Assembly (NCBI RefSeq): GCF_042683665.1
Contig: NZ_JBHUOO010000003.1
From: Leeuwenhoekiella polynyae
GTDB taxonomy: Bacteria > Bacteroidota > Bacteroidia > Flavobacteriales > Flavobacteriaceae
DNA length: 64,000 nucleotides
Reading direction: 5' to 3' (one strand)
Part shown: positions 9,761 through 19,544 of the stretch, piece by piece
Layout of the letters: the number at the start of each line of letters is the position of its first letter
Numbering within the stretch: position 1 is the stretch's first letter
The notes under the pieces: model-generated
What the model was told of the DNA's origin: nothing
What the model saw: the letters and a program-made list of their open reading frames with translations, nothing else
Databases searched by the model: none
Made by a program: the position numbers and the translations under genes

Positions 9761-11410
9761 CTAGTCATTTTGAATCAGGCTGGGCTGAACATTGATCTGT
9801 GCTTCAGGGATATATTCTATTACGCGGTTATCTGTCGCAGGTATTTCAAAACGAGGAGAATTTCCGTTAAGGTGAGTGCCGGGATATTTTCTATTCATCG
9901 TTCTACCATTACGAAAAACATCAAACTTACGATGCCCTTCATAAGCAAGCTCCATTCTGCGTTCTTGTAGCACTACATCAAGAATATCTATTCCTTCCGG
10001 AAAATCTGAAGGATCAATGTATGTTGCAATTGATGCACGAGATCGAATTCTATTTACATCTGCCAGCGCATTTTCTGTTTGGTTTAATTTAGCATAGGCT
10101 TCTGCCCTGTTTAAGTAAACTTCTGCTAAGCGGGATACTACAGGAGACCATAATTGTGGCACATCTTCTTGTAATGAGCATTTAAGTATAAAAAACTTTG
10201 GATACCCATTACGCTTAACCATATCAAAATCTTTGATAACGTATTTCTTATCACCAGAAGTGTTTAGATAATAATAGCGTGTTTGTGGACCGTTAACTTC
10301 TGATTGTAACAAAAAATCTGTACCCTCGTTAGTAAAGTACGTTTCACTTCCGTTTTCAAAGGTTCTTTTAAACACATACTGATAGTTATCATTTATCCAG
10401 TATACTGCCGGTATTTTTTCACCAGCATCATCCAATAGATATTGTGGGTCTATAAACTTTAATCGCTGATCTGAAGGGTTTTTTCTCAATAAATCAAGGT
10501 AATCGCTTGATGCATACATTTCTCCCCAACCACTACCTAAAATATTTGCATATAATGAACCTACGGTATAATAGCCATGATTATAATCTGATTCTTCTAA
10601 GAATTTAAAACAAAAAATAGTCTCGCTATTATCATCTGGATTTAACTTTGTATAATTAGGTAGGTTCTCGGAAGAAACCAAACTAAATCTACCACAATCT
10701 ATTACTTTATTTGCGTAATTAATAGCTTGCTCATTATCCCCCATATAAAGGTATACCCTAGAGAGTAAGGCTTGAGCAGCCTCTTTAGTTGCATAACTGT
10801 TAGATTTATTAACAGTCATTAAAGACTCTGCTTTTATAAGGTCTGAAACAACCTGATCATAAACTTCTCCTACAGTATTGCGGTCTGGAAGGTCGTCAAT
10901 CAACGAACTTAATTTTAACGGTATTCCCAAATTATCTCTTCCTTGATAATAAGGTCTGCCCAAAACATTTACCATCTCAAAATAAGCATATGCTCTTAAA
11001 TAGTAGTTTTCCCCTATAAGCTGGTCTGTTTCTTCAGACTCCCCTTCTGTGGTTAGCTCTATCATCTTATTACAGCCTACTATTGCCTGATAACCTGATG
11101 TCCAAAAATCATTTACCCGGCCACTGGTTGTTAAATTATTATAATTGTAGGTGAAAAATAAAGCGTCTGTAGTTGTACCACTTAGAGCTACGTTATCGCC
11201 AGGATATTCTGCTATACGGTGAAATTGCGATGCGAAACCATTACCATCGGCATCGCCTTTTAAAATTGCATAATTACCCAGTGTAGCAGCCTCAATCCCA
11301 CCTTCACCAGAAAGCAATTCTTCTGACGCTATTGAGTCATAAGGAAATCGATCTACATCACAACTGTATAGTGATAAAGAAATAATCAAAAGTTTTATAA
11401 AGTTTTTCAT
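9761..11410 (-). CDS. SusD/RagB-family glycan-binding lipoprotein
   Basis: The frame is open from 11440, but Met at 11410 starts a proper lipoprotein signal (MKNFIKLLIISLSLYSCDVD). It also leaves a 16-nt gap to the stop of susC at 11427 instead of an overlap. The body has SusD features: ENYYLRAYAYFEMVNVLGRPYY, AQALLSRVYLYMGDNEQAINYA and, near the C-terminus, DVVLQERRMELAYEGHRKFDV. It should sit on the cell surface and pair with the SusC encoded upstream. The neighbouring GH109 and hexosamine genes suggest a glycan containing N-acetylhexosamine. Confidence 0.92.
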   Translation of the reverse strand: MKNFIKLLIISLSLYSCDVDRFPYDSIASEELLSGEGGIEAATLGNYAILKGDADGNGFASQFHRIAEYPGDNVALSGTTTDALFFTYNYNNLTTSGRVNDFWTSGYQAIVGCNKMIELTTEGESEETDQLIGENYYLRAYAYFEMVNVLGRPYYQGRDNLGIPLKLSSLIDDLPDRNTVGEVYDQVVSDLIKAESLMTVNKSNSYATKEAAQALLSRVYLYMGDNEQAINYANKVIDCGRFSLVSSENLPNYTKLNPDDNSETIFCFKFLEESDYNHGYYTVGSLYANILGSGWGEMYASSDYLDLLRKNPSDQRLKFIDPQYLLDDAGEKIPAVYWINDNYQYVFKRTFENGSETYFTNEGTDFLLQSEVNGPQTRYYYLNTSGDKKYVIKDFDMVKRNGYPKFFILKCSLQEDVPQLWSPVVSRLAEVYLNRAEAYAKLNQTENALADVNRIRSRASIATYIDPSDFPEGIDILDVVLQERRMELAYEGHRKFDVFRNGRTMNRKYPGTHLNGNSPRFEIPATDNRVIEYIPEAQINVQPSLIQND

Positions 11411-11426
11411 TTTCTGATTTTTTAAA

Positions 11427-14354
11427 TTAGAATGATACATTTAACCCAAAAGCTAAACGCTTAGAAATGGGGTATTGTGAACTTGCAAAACCATCAATCC
11501 CTACTTCAGGGTCTGTTCCTGAAAAATCAGTAATGGTTAATAAATTATCTCCTGTAACATAAACTTCAAAATTGCTTAGTCTAAAAATTTCTAACAGGGT
11601 GTTAGAAAAATTATATCCTAATCTCACATTACGCATTCTTAAATAACTCGCGTCTTCTAAGTATCTTGACGAAGTTTTATTAGAAAGATTATTACCCCCG
11701 TATAAGGCTAATGGATGAGTAGTAGTATCTCCCGGGTTTTCCCATCTGCTCCAACCGTCTTGCAAGACCTGTTGATTATAAGTAGGGTATGCACCATCTG
11801 CATCATAAAGTTCTCGACTGGAATGATAAATTGAACCTCCTTTAGAAAAGTTAAAATTAGCTGATAAAGAGAATCCCTTATAACGCATAGTAGAACTAAA
11901 GCCTCCATAAAAATCAGGGGTTGATGTACCTACTATTTGTTTTGTTGCCTCATTATAATTTGATGTTTCAGTTCTTGTCCCGGTTGCAGGATCAACAATT
12001 TCCCAGAGTGGGTTTCCATTTTCGGGATTTACACCAAGCCACTTACGCATAAACCAGGTGTTATAATCTTCACCTACTCTCGACAATTTAGTACCTCTAT
12101 CAATATCTTCTCCTTCAAAAAGTTCAGTTACTTCATTACTATTAGTACCTATATTACCCGTAAGAGTCCAGACAAATCCATTTTGTTTTCCCTGAAAAAT
12201 ATCTACAGAAAAATTAGCTTCAAACCCTCTGTTGACAACACCTCCTATATTTTCATAATATCCATTATAGCCACTTGTAGATGGTAAATTCACATAGTAT
12301 AAAAGGTCTGAAGTATCTTTATTATAATATTCTAAAGAGAGTGAAACTCGGTCATACAAACGGGTATCGACACCTATATTAGTTTGGTAAGAAATTTCCC
12401 AGGCTAGATCTTCATTACCATATTGATAAGGAGTGGGTGCCGGCAAGCCGTTATAAGTACTTTGTAAGCTATACAAGTCATATTGAGGATATAAAGCCCC
12501 AGGTCTATTACCTACTGCACCATAACTGGCACGCAATTTTAATTGATTAATATCTTTTATCTTAAAAAAATCTTCATTATGTATATTCCACCCTAAACTT
12601 CCCGAGTAAAAAGTACCGTATTGACTATTTGCTCCAAAATTAGAAGCACCGTCTCTACGCAAGGAGATTTGGGCTAAATATTTAGAATCAAAAGAATAAT
12701 CTGTATTGAACAACACAGACTGTAATGCAGAATCGTTGGTGGTTCCTCCAACAGCTCCCGGCGTTGCTGCATTGTCTAATATGGTGGTTCCTGAAACGAT
12801 ACCATATCCTGTTGCATTATTAGACTCATACTTATAGTCTTGATATTCATAAGCTAAAAGGGCATTCAAACGGTGTACCCCAAAACCTTTAGAATACTTC
12901 AGCATCTGATTGGTAAAGTTTGTTATGCGTTTTGTATTTGATTTATAAAGTTGTCCATTATTTGCAAGACCACTAATAGATTTTGGATCTGTATAGCTCG
13001 TGCCATCAGCATAGTAAAAATTTACACTATTGGTTGAAATGAATTTTAAATCTGGTAGTATTTTGTATTCAAAATCTAAGTTAGAAAAAACATTAAATTC
13101 TCTGCTTTTACTATAATTGTATTGTAAATCATATAGATAGTTAGAATTGTCTCTTCCATACCAAACTTGGCCATTTTCTAAATTCTGAGGATTTATTACA
13201 GAACCCTCATCATTTGTTGGTCTATCCCAAGGCATATAGGTGTATAGTGCGTAAAGGGAATGCTGACGATTATTCCGCTTGTTATAGTTAACCGCAACCT
13301 TAGGCTTCAATGTCAACTTATCACCTACTTTATAATCGTGATTAAGACGCACACTTACCCGATCGTATTTATACCCTTTAAGAGTACCGGTCTCATTATA
13401 ATACCCAAGCGCTAAAAAGGTTTTAGATTTCTCAGTTCCTCCGGTAAAGGAAAGGTTATGATCCTGTATAACCCCTGTTTGTGTTCCGTTTTTAAACCAA
13501 TCAAAATTATTAGCTAATACGTTTTCGTTAATTTCTTCTGGGATATTATCAGGATTGCCAAACGATTGATAATAGTCGTAAAGTTGCTGAGAATTCATTA
13601 TTTCAAAATTCCCGTTATTAAAATAGCTATACCCCACTCGCGATGAAATGCTAAGTGTGTTTTGATCAAGCTTAGCCTGTTTTGTAGTAACAACAACAAC
13701 ACCGTTAGCTCCACGCGAGCCGTAGAGCGCAGTAGCAGATGCATCTTTCAATACCGAAATACTTTCTATTTCATTTGGATTTAAATTAGGTGTACCATGA
13801 ACAATAACACCGTCTACTACCCATAATGGATTAGTACCTCCATTTATTGAAGTTAATCCCCTTATACGGATGGATGGCAGTGAACCCGGCTGACCAGACC
13901 CCTGAACAACCTGAACACCGGCTGCTTTACCTTGTAACATGGTTGAAACATCTGGAGATGTCACGTCTGTTAATTCTTTAGCTTTCACTTCAGAAACTGC
14001 AGAGGTGACACTTGATTTTTTCTGCTCAGTATACCCGACTACTACGATTTCATCCAACTCTGATGTAGAAGAATCAAGACTCACATTAATGGTGCTTTCA
14101 TTAGCAACACTAACCTCTTTTGATACAAACCCAAGATAACTGAATACAAGTATTTGACCTGAATCTGCAGAAATAGAATAATCTCCATCAAAATTAGTAA
14201 CCACACCGATAGAAGTTCCTTTGATCTGAACATTTACTCCGGGAATTGGTGATCCTGACTCAGAATCTATAACCGATCCCGATACATAATTTTGTGCATT
14301 TGAAACTCCGACAAAGCACAAAATAAAAAATAAGTGAATTAGAATTTTACTCAT
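11427..14354 (-). CDS. SusC/RagA-family TonB-dependent receptor
   Basis: 975 residues. Signal peptide MSKILIHLFFILCFVGVSNA, then a carboxypeptidase-regulatory-like domain (VSGSVIDSESGSPIPGVNV), TonB-box-like DEIVVVGYTEQKK, plug (LWVVDGVIVHGTPNLNPNEI, SISVLKDASATALYGSRGANG) and a long barrel ending GLNVSF. First gene of the leftward operon susC-susD-DUF3472-GH109. Its 5' flank holds two copies of an operator-like motif also found next to the lacI gene at 22714. That suggests repression by that LacI protein and induction by an amino-sugar metabolite. Import of GalNAc/GlcNAc-containing oligosaccharides is inferred from context. Confidence 0.93.
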   Translation of the reverse strand: MSKILIHLFFILCFVGVSNAQNYVSGSVIDSESGSPIPGVNVQIKGTSIGVVTNFDGDYSISADSGQILVFSYLGFVSKEVSVANESTINVSLDSSTSELDEIVVVGYTEQKKSSVTSAVSEVKAKELTDVTSPDVSTMLQGKAAGVQVVQGSGQPGSLPSIRIRGLTSINGGTNPLWVVDGVIVHGTPNLNPNEIESISVLKDASATALYGSRGANGVVVVTTKQAKLDQNTLSISSRVGYSYFNNGNFEIMNSQQLYDYYQSFGNPDNIPEEINENVLANNFDWFKNGTQTGVIQDHNLSFTGGTEKSKTFLALGYYNETGTLKGYKYDRVSVRLNHDYKVGDKLTLKPKVAVNYNKRNNRQHSLYALYTYMPWDRPTNDEGSVINPQNLENGQVWYGRDNSNYLYDLQYNYSKSREFNVFSNLDFEYKILPDLKFISTNSVNFYYADGTSYTDPKSISGLANNGQLYKSNTKRITNFTNQMLKYSKGFGVHRLNALLAYEYQDYKYESNNATGYGIVSGTTILDNAATPGAVGGTTNDSALQSVLFNTDYSFDSKYLAQISLRRDGASNFGANSQYGTFYSGSLGWNIHNEDFFKIKDINQLKLRASYGAVGNRPGALYPQYDLYSLQSTYNGLPAPTPYQYGNEDLAWEISYQTNIGVDTRLYDRVSLSLEYYNKDTSDLLYYVNLPSTSGYNGYYENIGGVVNRGFEANFSVDIFQGKQNGFVWTLTGNIGTNSNEVTELFEGEDIDRGTKLSRVGEDYNTWFMRKWLGVNPENGNPLWEIVDPATGTRTETSNYNEATKQIVGTSTPDFYGGFSSTMRYKGFSLSANFNFSKGGSIYHSSRELYDADGAYPTYNQQVLQDGWSRWENPGDTTTHPLALYGGNNLSNKTSSRYLEDASYLRMRNVRLGYNFSNTLLEIFRLSNFEVYVTGDNLLTITDFSGTDPEVGIDGFASSQYPISKRLAFGLNVSF

Positions 14355-14556
14355 AATTTATCTATTTAATTGATTGATTTTAATAGTCTTGTTATCTAGC
14401 GCGCTACTTATTGTTAGTGTCTTTTATACTTCAATCTTCAGTTTTAGAAGTTTCGACACAGGACGTCAAATTATAAGTAGTCCTCTAATTCCAGATACAT
14501 TCAAAAAATTGATATTCTCTGAATATCTGTTTGTAAAATATCGATGACATAAAGTT

Positions 14557-14588
14557 CAAAACTCACGCTATGAAATCGTTTCGTCAAA
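14557..14588 (-). promoter_or_regulatory. Candidate promoter of the amino-sugar susC operon
   Basis: On the minus strand TTTG (14585-14588) is followed after 20 nt by GAGTTTTG (14557-14564). The latter has one mismatch to the -7 consensus TAnnTTTG. The spacing suits a Bacteroidota -33/-7 promoter and would give a leader of about 195 nt before the susC start at 14354. The -33 box lies inside the arm of the palindrome at 14586-14609, so a protein bound there would block it. Confidence 0.4.
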
Positions 14589-14609
14589 AGTGTTCTCGAG
14601 CACACTTTT
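14586..14609. promoter_or_regulatory. LacI-type operator, site 1
   Basis: A 24-bp inverted repeat centred on CTCGAG with a single mismatched pair. Core TGTTCTCGAGCACA at 14591-14604. It shares the pattern TGTKNTCGARCACA with three other sites in this locus. A short CG-centred palindrome is the usual form of LacI-family operators. It overlaps the -33 box of the candidate susC promoter. Confidence 0.6.
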
Positions 14610-14672
14610 AATTAAAAAAATTGTTTCTACAGTCAATCTATATGAATAATTATCTCCTTAGAGAACTATTGA

Positions 14673-14680
14673 AAACGTTT
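14673..14680. promoter_or_regulatory. AAACGTTT palindrome upstream of susC
   Basis: A perfect 8-bp palindrome within GAAAACGTTTAATC. It resembles the GAAAACGTTTTC palindrome in front of the first susC at 3676. It may be a binding site, but the sequence is short and could be chance. Confidence 0.2.
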
Positions 14681-14755
14681 AATCATGAAATTTTAAAAAG
14701 TAGCCTAGTTTTAGAATTAAACATACTACAACATTCTATTATTACTAATGCTTAT

Positions 14756-14797
14756 GGCCTTTTAAAGGCTTAGAACATTGAAGCCTTTAAAAAGTTA
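14756..14797 (-). terminator. Hairpin after the hexosamine operon
   Basis: Inverted repeat with arms CTTTTAAAGGCTT and AAGCCTTTAAAAAG around a 9-nt loop. It is placed about 65 nt downstream of the mutase stop at 14862. The stem is strong but has no long T run after it on the minus strand, so termination efficiency is uncertain. Confidence 0.45.
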
Positions 14798-14832
14798 CTT
14801 TGTTAATATTTTACTAATCTAATAAAATTATA

Positions 14833-14860
14833 TTAATTATGTGTTCGAGCACACAATTAA
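14833..14860. promoter_or_regulatory. LacI-type operator, site 2
   Basis: A 28-bp inverted repeat with two mismatched pairs around core TGTGTTCGAGCACA (14840-14853). It lies just after the mutase stop codon and 249 bp from site 1. It may act as a distant auxiliary operator for the susC promoter through looping. Confidence 0.55.
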
Positions 14861-14861
14861 T

Positions 14862-16253
14862 TTATGTTAAAGTTAACTTTGATATTATTTTCATCATCAA
14901 TTGAGCAAGTTCTTCTGCCTGTTTTGATGAAATACTTTCTGCATAAATTCGTACAATAGGCTCTGTATTTGATTTGCGTATATGCACCCATTCTTTATTC
15001 TCGAAAATAATTTTAGTACCGTCTATTGTATTTACTTCTTCATTAGCATAAATCTGTTGAATCTGACTAAGCAACTCATCAATGTTTGTATGCGCAGGAA
15101 GCTCCAATTTCTCTTTGGCTATAAAATACGCCGGGTACGATTCCCGCAATTCTTTACAACTTTTTCCAGTTTCTGCGAGATGCGATAAGAATAACGCAAT
15201 GCCTACAAGCGCATCACGCCCGTAGTGTGACTCTGGGTAAATGATACCTCCATTACCTTCTCCTCCTATCACTGCTCCTACTTCTTTCATTTTTGACACC
15301 ACATTTACTTCCCCAACTGCACTGGGATAATAACTCTGATTATATCCTGCAGTCACATCATTTAGCACACGTGTAGAAGACAAATTAGATACTGTAGTTC
15401 CCGGAGTTTTGTTTAAGATGTAATCGGCACAAGCGACTAGTGTATATTCTTCACCAAACATGGTCCCGTCTTCATTTACAATAGCTAATCTATCTACATC
15501 TGGATCTACAACAAAACCCAAATCTGCTTGTTCTTCAACCACACGCTTAGAAATTTCTGTCAAATGTTCTGCAAGTGGCTCGGGATTATGCGGGAAGTCT
15601 CCTGTAGGCTCATAATACATGGGTATGCATGTTACACCCAACCGTTCTAATAAAGCTGGAATTGCAATACCTCCTGTAGAATTCACGGCATCAAGCACAA
15701 CTTTAAAACCTCTGGCCTTTATAACCTCTACCGAGACATGCTCTAAAGCCAAGACTTCATCAATATGTGCTTCAATAGCTGTTGTATTTACAGTATACGA
15801 GCCAAGATTTTCAATCTCAGCAAACTCAAAAGCATTCCTTTCTGCTAGAGCTATTATTTTACTTCCTGCTTCAGCATTTAAAAATTCGCCTGTATGGTTT
15901 AGTAATTTTAAAGCATTCCATTCTTTAGGGTTATGACTAGCAGTAACAATAACCCCACCGTGCACAGCTTCTCGTACAACAGCAAGTTCTACGGTAGGAG
16001 TGGTTGATAATCCTAAGTCTATCACATCTATCCCTAGACCAAGTAATGTATTACTAATTAATCCACTCACCATAGAGCCAGATAATCGTGCGTCACGACC
16101 GATAATTATTTTAATTTTTTCATTTTGGTTTTTAGCTTTTAACCAGGTACCATAAGCTGCTGCAAACTTCACAATGTCTAAAGGCGTTAGATTAATACCC
16201 GTGATACCGCCTATTGTTCCGCGTATTCCTGATATTGATTTTATTAATGTCAT
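14862..16253 (-). CDS. glmM: Phosphohexosamine mutase (GlmM / phosphoglucosamine mutase family)
   Basis: 463 residues of the alpha-D-phosphohexomutase family. The phosphoserine loop is VTASHNPKEWNALK, the metal loop DPDVDRLAIV, the sugar-binding loop GEGNGGII, and the C-terminal phosphate-binding part is KSNTEPIVRIYAE. The family interconverts sugar-6- and sugar-1-phosphates. GlmM itself acts on glucosamine phosphates; relatives act on GlcNAc phosphates. It is the last gene of the six-gene leftward operon, 13 nt after the NagB-PIG-L gene. In this position it could link GlcNAc-1-P made from UDP-GlcNAc to GlcNAc-6-P for breakdown, or feed cell-wall synthesis. Which is correct cannot be read from sequence. 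The operator-like site 2 follows its stop. Confidence 0.8.
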   Translation of the reverse strand: MTLIKSISGIRGTIGGITGINLTPLDIVKFAAAYGTWLKAKNQNEKIKIIIGRDARLSGSMVSGLISNTLLGLGIDVIDLGLSTTPTVELAVVREAVHGGVIVTASHNPKEWNALKLLNHTGEFLNAEAGSKIIALAERNAFEFAEIENLGSYTVNTTAIEAHIDEVLALEHVSVEVIKARGFKVVLDAVNSTGGIAIPALLERLGVTCIPMYYEPTGDFPHNPEPLAEHLTEISKRVVEEQADLGFVVDPDVDRLAIVNEDGTMFGEEYTLVACADYILNKTPGTTVSNLSSTRVLNDVTAGYNQSYYPSAVGEVNVVSKMKEVGAVIGGEGNGGIIYPESHYGRDALVGIALFLSHLAETGKSCKELRESYPAYFIAKEKLELPAHTNIDELLSQIQQIYANEEVNTIDGTKIIFENKEWVHIRKSNTEPIVRIYAESISSKQAEELAQLMMKIISKLTLT

Positions 16254-16266
16254 AATACTGGCGCTT

Positions 16267-18195
16267 TTAATATTCCCATTTTACAAATGCTTCCATCGCT
16301 GCATAATGCGCCAGCCCAAGCTTGTCATACAACTCGGCTGTCTCCCGATTTCGATCTTCTGCACGCTGCCAAAATTCACGACTGTCTGAGCCCTGAAATA
16401 CAACGCCGTCTTTTTGAGACTGATGCTTAAAAATTCCCAATCGCTTTTCAATAACCTGATCAGGTCCCATAGGTACTGCCATATCAATCTCATCTATTCC
16501 CCATTCTTGCCAGGCACCGCGGTATAGCCACAGCCAACAATCTTTCATGAAATCTTTATGCTTAATTTGTTTCAACGTTTCAAAAATTGCATCCAGACAC
16601 ACTTTGTGCGTACCGTGCGGATCGGCAAGATCTCCTGCTGCATAAATCTGATGTGGTTTTATCTGCTCTATCAAATCTATCGTCATCGCAACATCCTCAT
16701 TTCCAATCGGTTTCTTTTCAATAGCTCCGGTTTCATAAAACGGCAAGTTCATAAAATGAATCTGACTATCGGGTAAGCCCACAAAATGACTCGTTGCACG
16801 AGCTTCACCACGACGTATAATTCCCTTAATTTTTCGAAGCTCGGGGATATCTATTCCACCTATTTCTTTGGTCTTTAAAAAATCAAAACTCTTGTCGTAA
16901 ATATTTTGAGCTTCTTCGCAAGAGATATCAAAGGCTTCGTTGTAATCTGTTATAAATTTTGCAAACCGAATCGCTTCATCGTCTGCGACAGCTATATTAC
17001 CTGAAGTCTGGTAAGCCACATGAACTTCATGTCCTTGCTCATGCAAACGCTTAAATGTACCTCCCATACTGATGATGTCGTCGTCTGGATGCGGACTAAA
17101 TATCAAAACACGTTTTTTTGCCGGTAGTGCACGTTCTGGACGCTTACTATCATCTGCACCCGGTTTACCTCCTGGCCAGCCGGTAATGGTATTTTGGAGT
17201 TTATTAAATATACGTATGTTAATATCGTAAGCCGGTCCCATTTTTGCCAGTAAATCACTCATCCCATTTTCAATATAGTCTGCATCAGTGAGCATTAAAA
17301 CGGGTTTTTCTAAGTTTAGTGCTAAACCTAAAACTGCTTTACTTACAAGTTCATCGGTCCAGTTTACTTCTTCCACCAGCCAAGGCTGATTAATACGGGT
17401 AAGTTTTGAAGCGGCTTCTTTGTCTAAAACAATATCTACCTGCTGATGCTCCTGTAAAAAAGATGCAGGTACCAGATTCGTAAGACTTCCTTCAACTGCT
17501 TTTGCAATAATTGCAGATTTACTTTCTCCCCAGGCCATAAGAATAACACGCTTAGCTTCCATAATTTTATGAACGCCTAATGTAATCGCAGTACGAGGGG
17601 TATTCTTTAATCCTTTAAATTCTTTGCTGGCAGCGATACGGGTACTGTGATCTAAAGCTACAAGTCGTGTTTTTGAATTTTGTAAAGAACCTGATTCGTT
17701 AAAGCCAATATGTCCGTTACCTCCTATTCCTAGGATTTGTAAATCAATACCTCCTGCTTTTTCAATGGCAATCTCATACTGTTTACAAAAAGCGGCAATC
17801 TCATTTTTTTTAAGCGTGCCATCCGGTATATAAATATTTTCTTTTAAAATATCAACATGATCAAAAAGCTGCTCATTCATAAACCGCACATAACTATGTA
17901 TCGATTCAGCCTTCATCGGGTAATACTCATCAAGGTTAAAAGTGATTACATTTTTAAAACTTAAATGCTCTTCTTTATGTAGCCGCACCAATTCTGCATA
18001 TAGGCTCTTTGGTGATGAACCCGTCGCTAAACCTAATACACACGTTTTATTTTGGCTTTGCTTTTCTCTAATAAGAGTAGCCATTTTTTGAGCTACAGCC
18101 TTTGATGCATTTGCAGAATTGTCAAAAACATGTGTATTGATCTTTTCAAAACGCTTCTCAAACTCTGTAGCGGTATCTATTATACTCGTAAACAT
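16267..18195 (-). CDS. nagB: Fusion of glucosamine-6-phosphate deaminase (NagB) and PIG-L/LmbE deacetylase
   Basis: 642 residues in two parts. Residues 1 to about 270 are NagB-like: LATGSSPKSLY near 56, NLDEYYP at 88, and GIGGNGHIGFNESGS at 156-170 carrying the active-site region. From about 360 a PIG-L/LmbE zinc-dependent deacetylase domain begins: RVLIFSPHPDDDIISMGGT with metal motif HPDD at 369-372, and later DLADPHGTHK. NagB converts glucosamine-6-P to fructose-6-P and ammonia. PIG-L enzymes remove acetyl groups from GlcNAc units. The fusion could therefore deacetylate GlcNAc-6-P and then deaminate it, replacing NagA, for which no gene is present nearby. This architecture occurs in other Bacteroidota; its activity here is inferred. 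It lies 20 nt after the transporter gene. Confidence 0.85.
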   Translation of the reverse strand: MFTSIIDTATEFEKRFEKINTHVFDNSANASKAVAQKMATLIREKQSQNKTCVLGLATGSSPKSLYAELVRLHKEEHLSFKNVITFNLDEYYPMKAESIHSYVRFMNEQLFDHVDILKENIYIPDGTLKKNEIAAFCKQYEIAIEKAGGIDLQILGIGGNGHIGFNESGSLQNSKTRLVALDHSTRIAASKEFKGLKNTPRTAITLGVHKIMEAKRVILMAWGESKSAIIAKAVEGSLTNLVPASFLQEHQQVDIVLDKEAASKLTRINQPWLVEEVNWTDELVSKAVLGLALNLEKPVLMLTDADYIENGMSDLLAKMGPAYDINIRIFNKLQNTITGWPGGKPGADDSKRPERALPAKKRVLIFSPHPDDDIISMGGTFKRLHEQGHEVHVAYQTSGNIAVADDEAIRFAKFITDYNEAFDISCEEAQNIYDKSFDFLKTKEIGGIDIPELRKIKGIIRRGEARATSHFVGLPDSQIHFMNLPFYETGAIEKKPIGNEDVAMTIDLIEQIKPHQIYAAGDLADPHGTHKVCLDAIFETLKQIKHKDFMKDCWLWLYRGAWQEWGIDEIDMAVPMGPDQVIEKRLGIFKHQSQKDGVVFQGSDSREFWQRAEDRNRETAELYDKLGLAHYAAMEAFVKWEY

Positions 18196-18214
18196 TATTA
18201 TTATTTTATGATTT

Positions 18215-19543
18215 TTATTTTGACCAACTTTTTATGCGACATCCCCAAAGCGCAAATAGCAAGATGATGAGATAACACGGGGTTAAGATGATGTATCCAG
18301 AATTTGCAGCTTCTCCTGCAGCGGCTGCAGTTGCAACTCCATCTTGTATCAAATCCGTTTTATTGATATCTACTAATCTGCCATATAGGGGTGGAATAAG
18401 TGCACCACCAGATATTCCCATAATTAGTAAGGCAGAGCCTGTTTTAGTATGCTTTCCTAAATTATTTAGCGATAACGGCCATATTGCCGGCCATACCATT
18501 GCATTTGAGATTCCTAGTGCAGCAATTAATAATACTGAGGTAAACCCTGTGGTATTGATGATTAAAACACTCAATACAATACCAAGCAAAGCACTTATAA
18601 TTAATGCATTACGCTGCTCTATATATTTGGGAATTAAATAGATTCCTAAAGCGTATGAACATACCATCGCAAGTAAAGTGTACGAGGTAAAAAACTTAGA
18701 TTGTTCCGCCGGAAAACCTAACGCTAAGCCGTATGAAATGATACTATCACCAGCAATAACCTCAACACCTACGTATACAAAAAGTGCTAAAACCCCAAAA
18801 ATCAAGTGTGGATAATGAAGCACCGATTTTTTTGAAACTTCTGCTCCCGGCACATCAGATTCTGTTGCTTCCAGTTCTGGTAAAGGTGCTTTACGTATAA
18901 GGAATGCGAAAATAAATAAGCAAATCGCCATAATTATATAAGGCCATACCACACTGTCTGCCATTTGATCAAGTAAAATGGCTTTCTCACTTGCTTCTAC
19001 AAGCTTAATTTTATCTTTTGTCGCTGCTATCCCCGAAAGCAATAAAGCCCCAAATATTAAAGATCCTAGAGCACCAGCTACTTTGTTAGAAATCCCCATA
19101 ATAGCGATACGTTTAGCAGCACTTTTAATAGGTCCTAAAATGGTGATGTATGGGTTTACAGCCGTTTGTAATACGGTCATTCCTGCTCCCTGAATAAATA
19201 TTCCTATAAGAAAATAGGAGTAGGTGCGCGCTTCTGCTGCTGGAATAAAAACCAATGCTCCTAATCCCATAATAAACAACCCTAACGACATCCCCTTGCA
19301 ATAACCTATGCGCTTTAAAATAGCAGATGCTGGTAATGCCATTACAACAAATGAGATGTAAGATGCAGATGCAACCCAATACGATTGCTGATCAGTGAGT
19401 TCATTAATGGCTTTCATAAATGGAATAAGCGCTCCATTTATCCAGGTTATAAAACCTAAAATGAAAAACATTCCTGCTATAATTGCTATTGATACATTTT
19501 TTGATCCCTGAGGTTGCTCAGTTTCTGATGAAGATTTCGCCAT
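18215..19543 (-). CDS. MFS sugar transporter, NagP/FucP-like
   Basis: 442 residues with about 12 membrane segments. Features fit the FHS/NagP group of major facilitator proteins: FFILGFITWINGALIPFMK in helix 1, GAGMTVLQTAVNPYIT in helix 4, and LGISNAMVWPAIWPLSLNNLG, GISGGALIPPLYGRL in the second half. The family carries fucose, glucose/galactose or N-acetylglucosamine with protons across the inner membrane. Its place between the epimerase (1-nt gap) and the NagB fusion (20-nt gap) argues for GlcNAc and/or GalNAc. The exact sugar is inferred. Confidence 0.85.
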   Translation of the reverse strand: MAKSSSETEQPQGSKNVSIAIIAGMFFILGFITWINGALIPFMKAINELTDQQSYWVASASYISFVVMALPASAILKRIGYCKGMSLGLFIMGLGALVFIPAAEARTYSYFLIGIFIQGAGMTVLQTAVNPYITILGPIKSAAKRIAIMGISNKVAGALGSLIFGALLLSGIAATKDKIKLVEASEKAILLDQMADSVVWPYIIMAICLFIFAFLIRKAPLPELEATESDVPGAEVSKKSVLHYPHLIFGVLALFVYVGVEVIAGDSIISYGLALGFPAEQSKFFTSYTLLAMVCSYALGIYLIPKYIEQRNALIISALLGIVLSVLIINTTGFTSVLLIAALGISNAMVWPAIWPLSLNNLGKHTKTGSALLIMGISGGALIPPLYGRLVDINKTDLIQDGVATAAAAGEAANSGYIILTPCYLIILLFALWGCRIKSWSK

Positions 19544-19544
19544 T

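Noticed and set aside
11411..11440. Upstream start for the second SusD
   Set aside because: It would place ten polar residues before the lipoprotein signal and overlap susC.
15619..15936. 105-codon plus-strand frame inside glmM
   Set aside because: Antisense shadow of a well-conserved gene. The same holds for other antisense frames such as 18288-18641 and 37629-37925.
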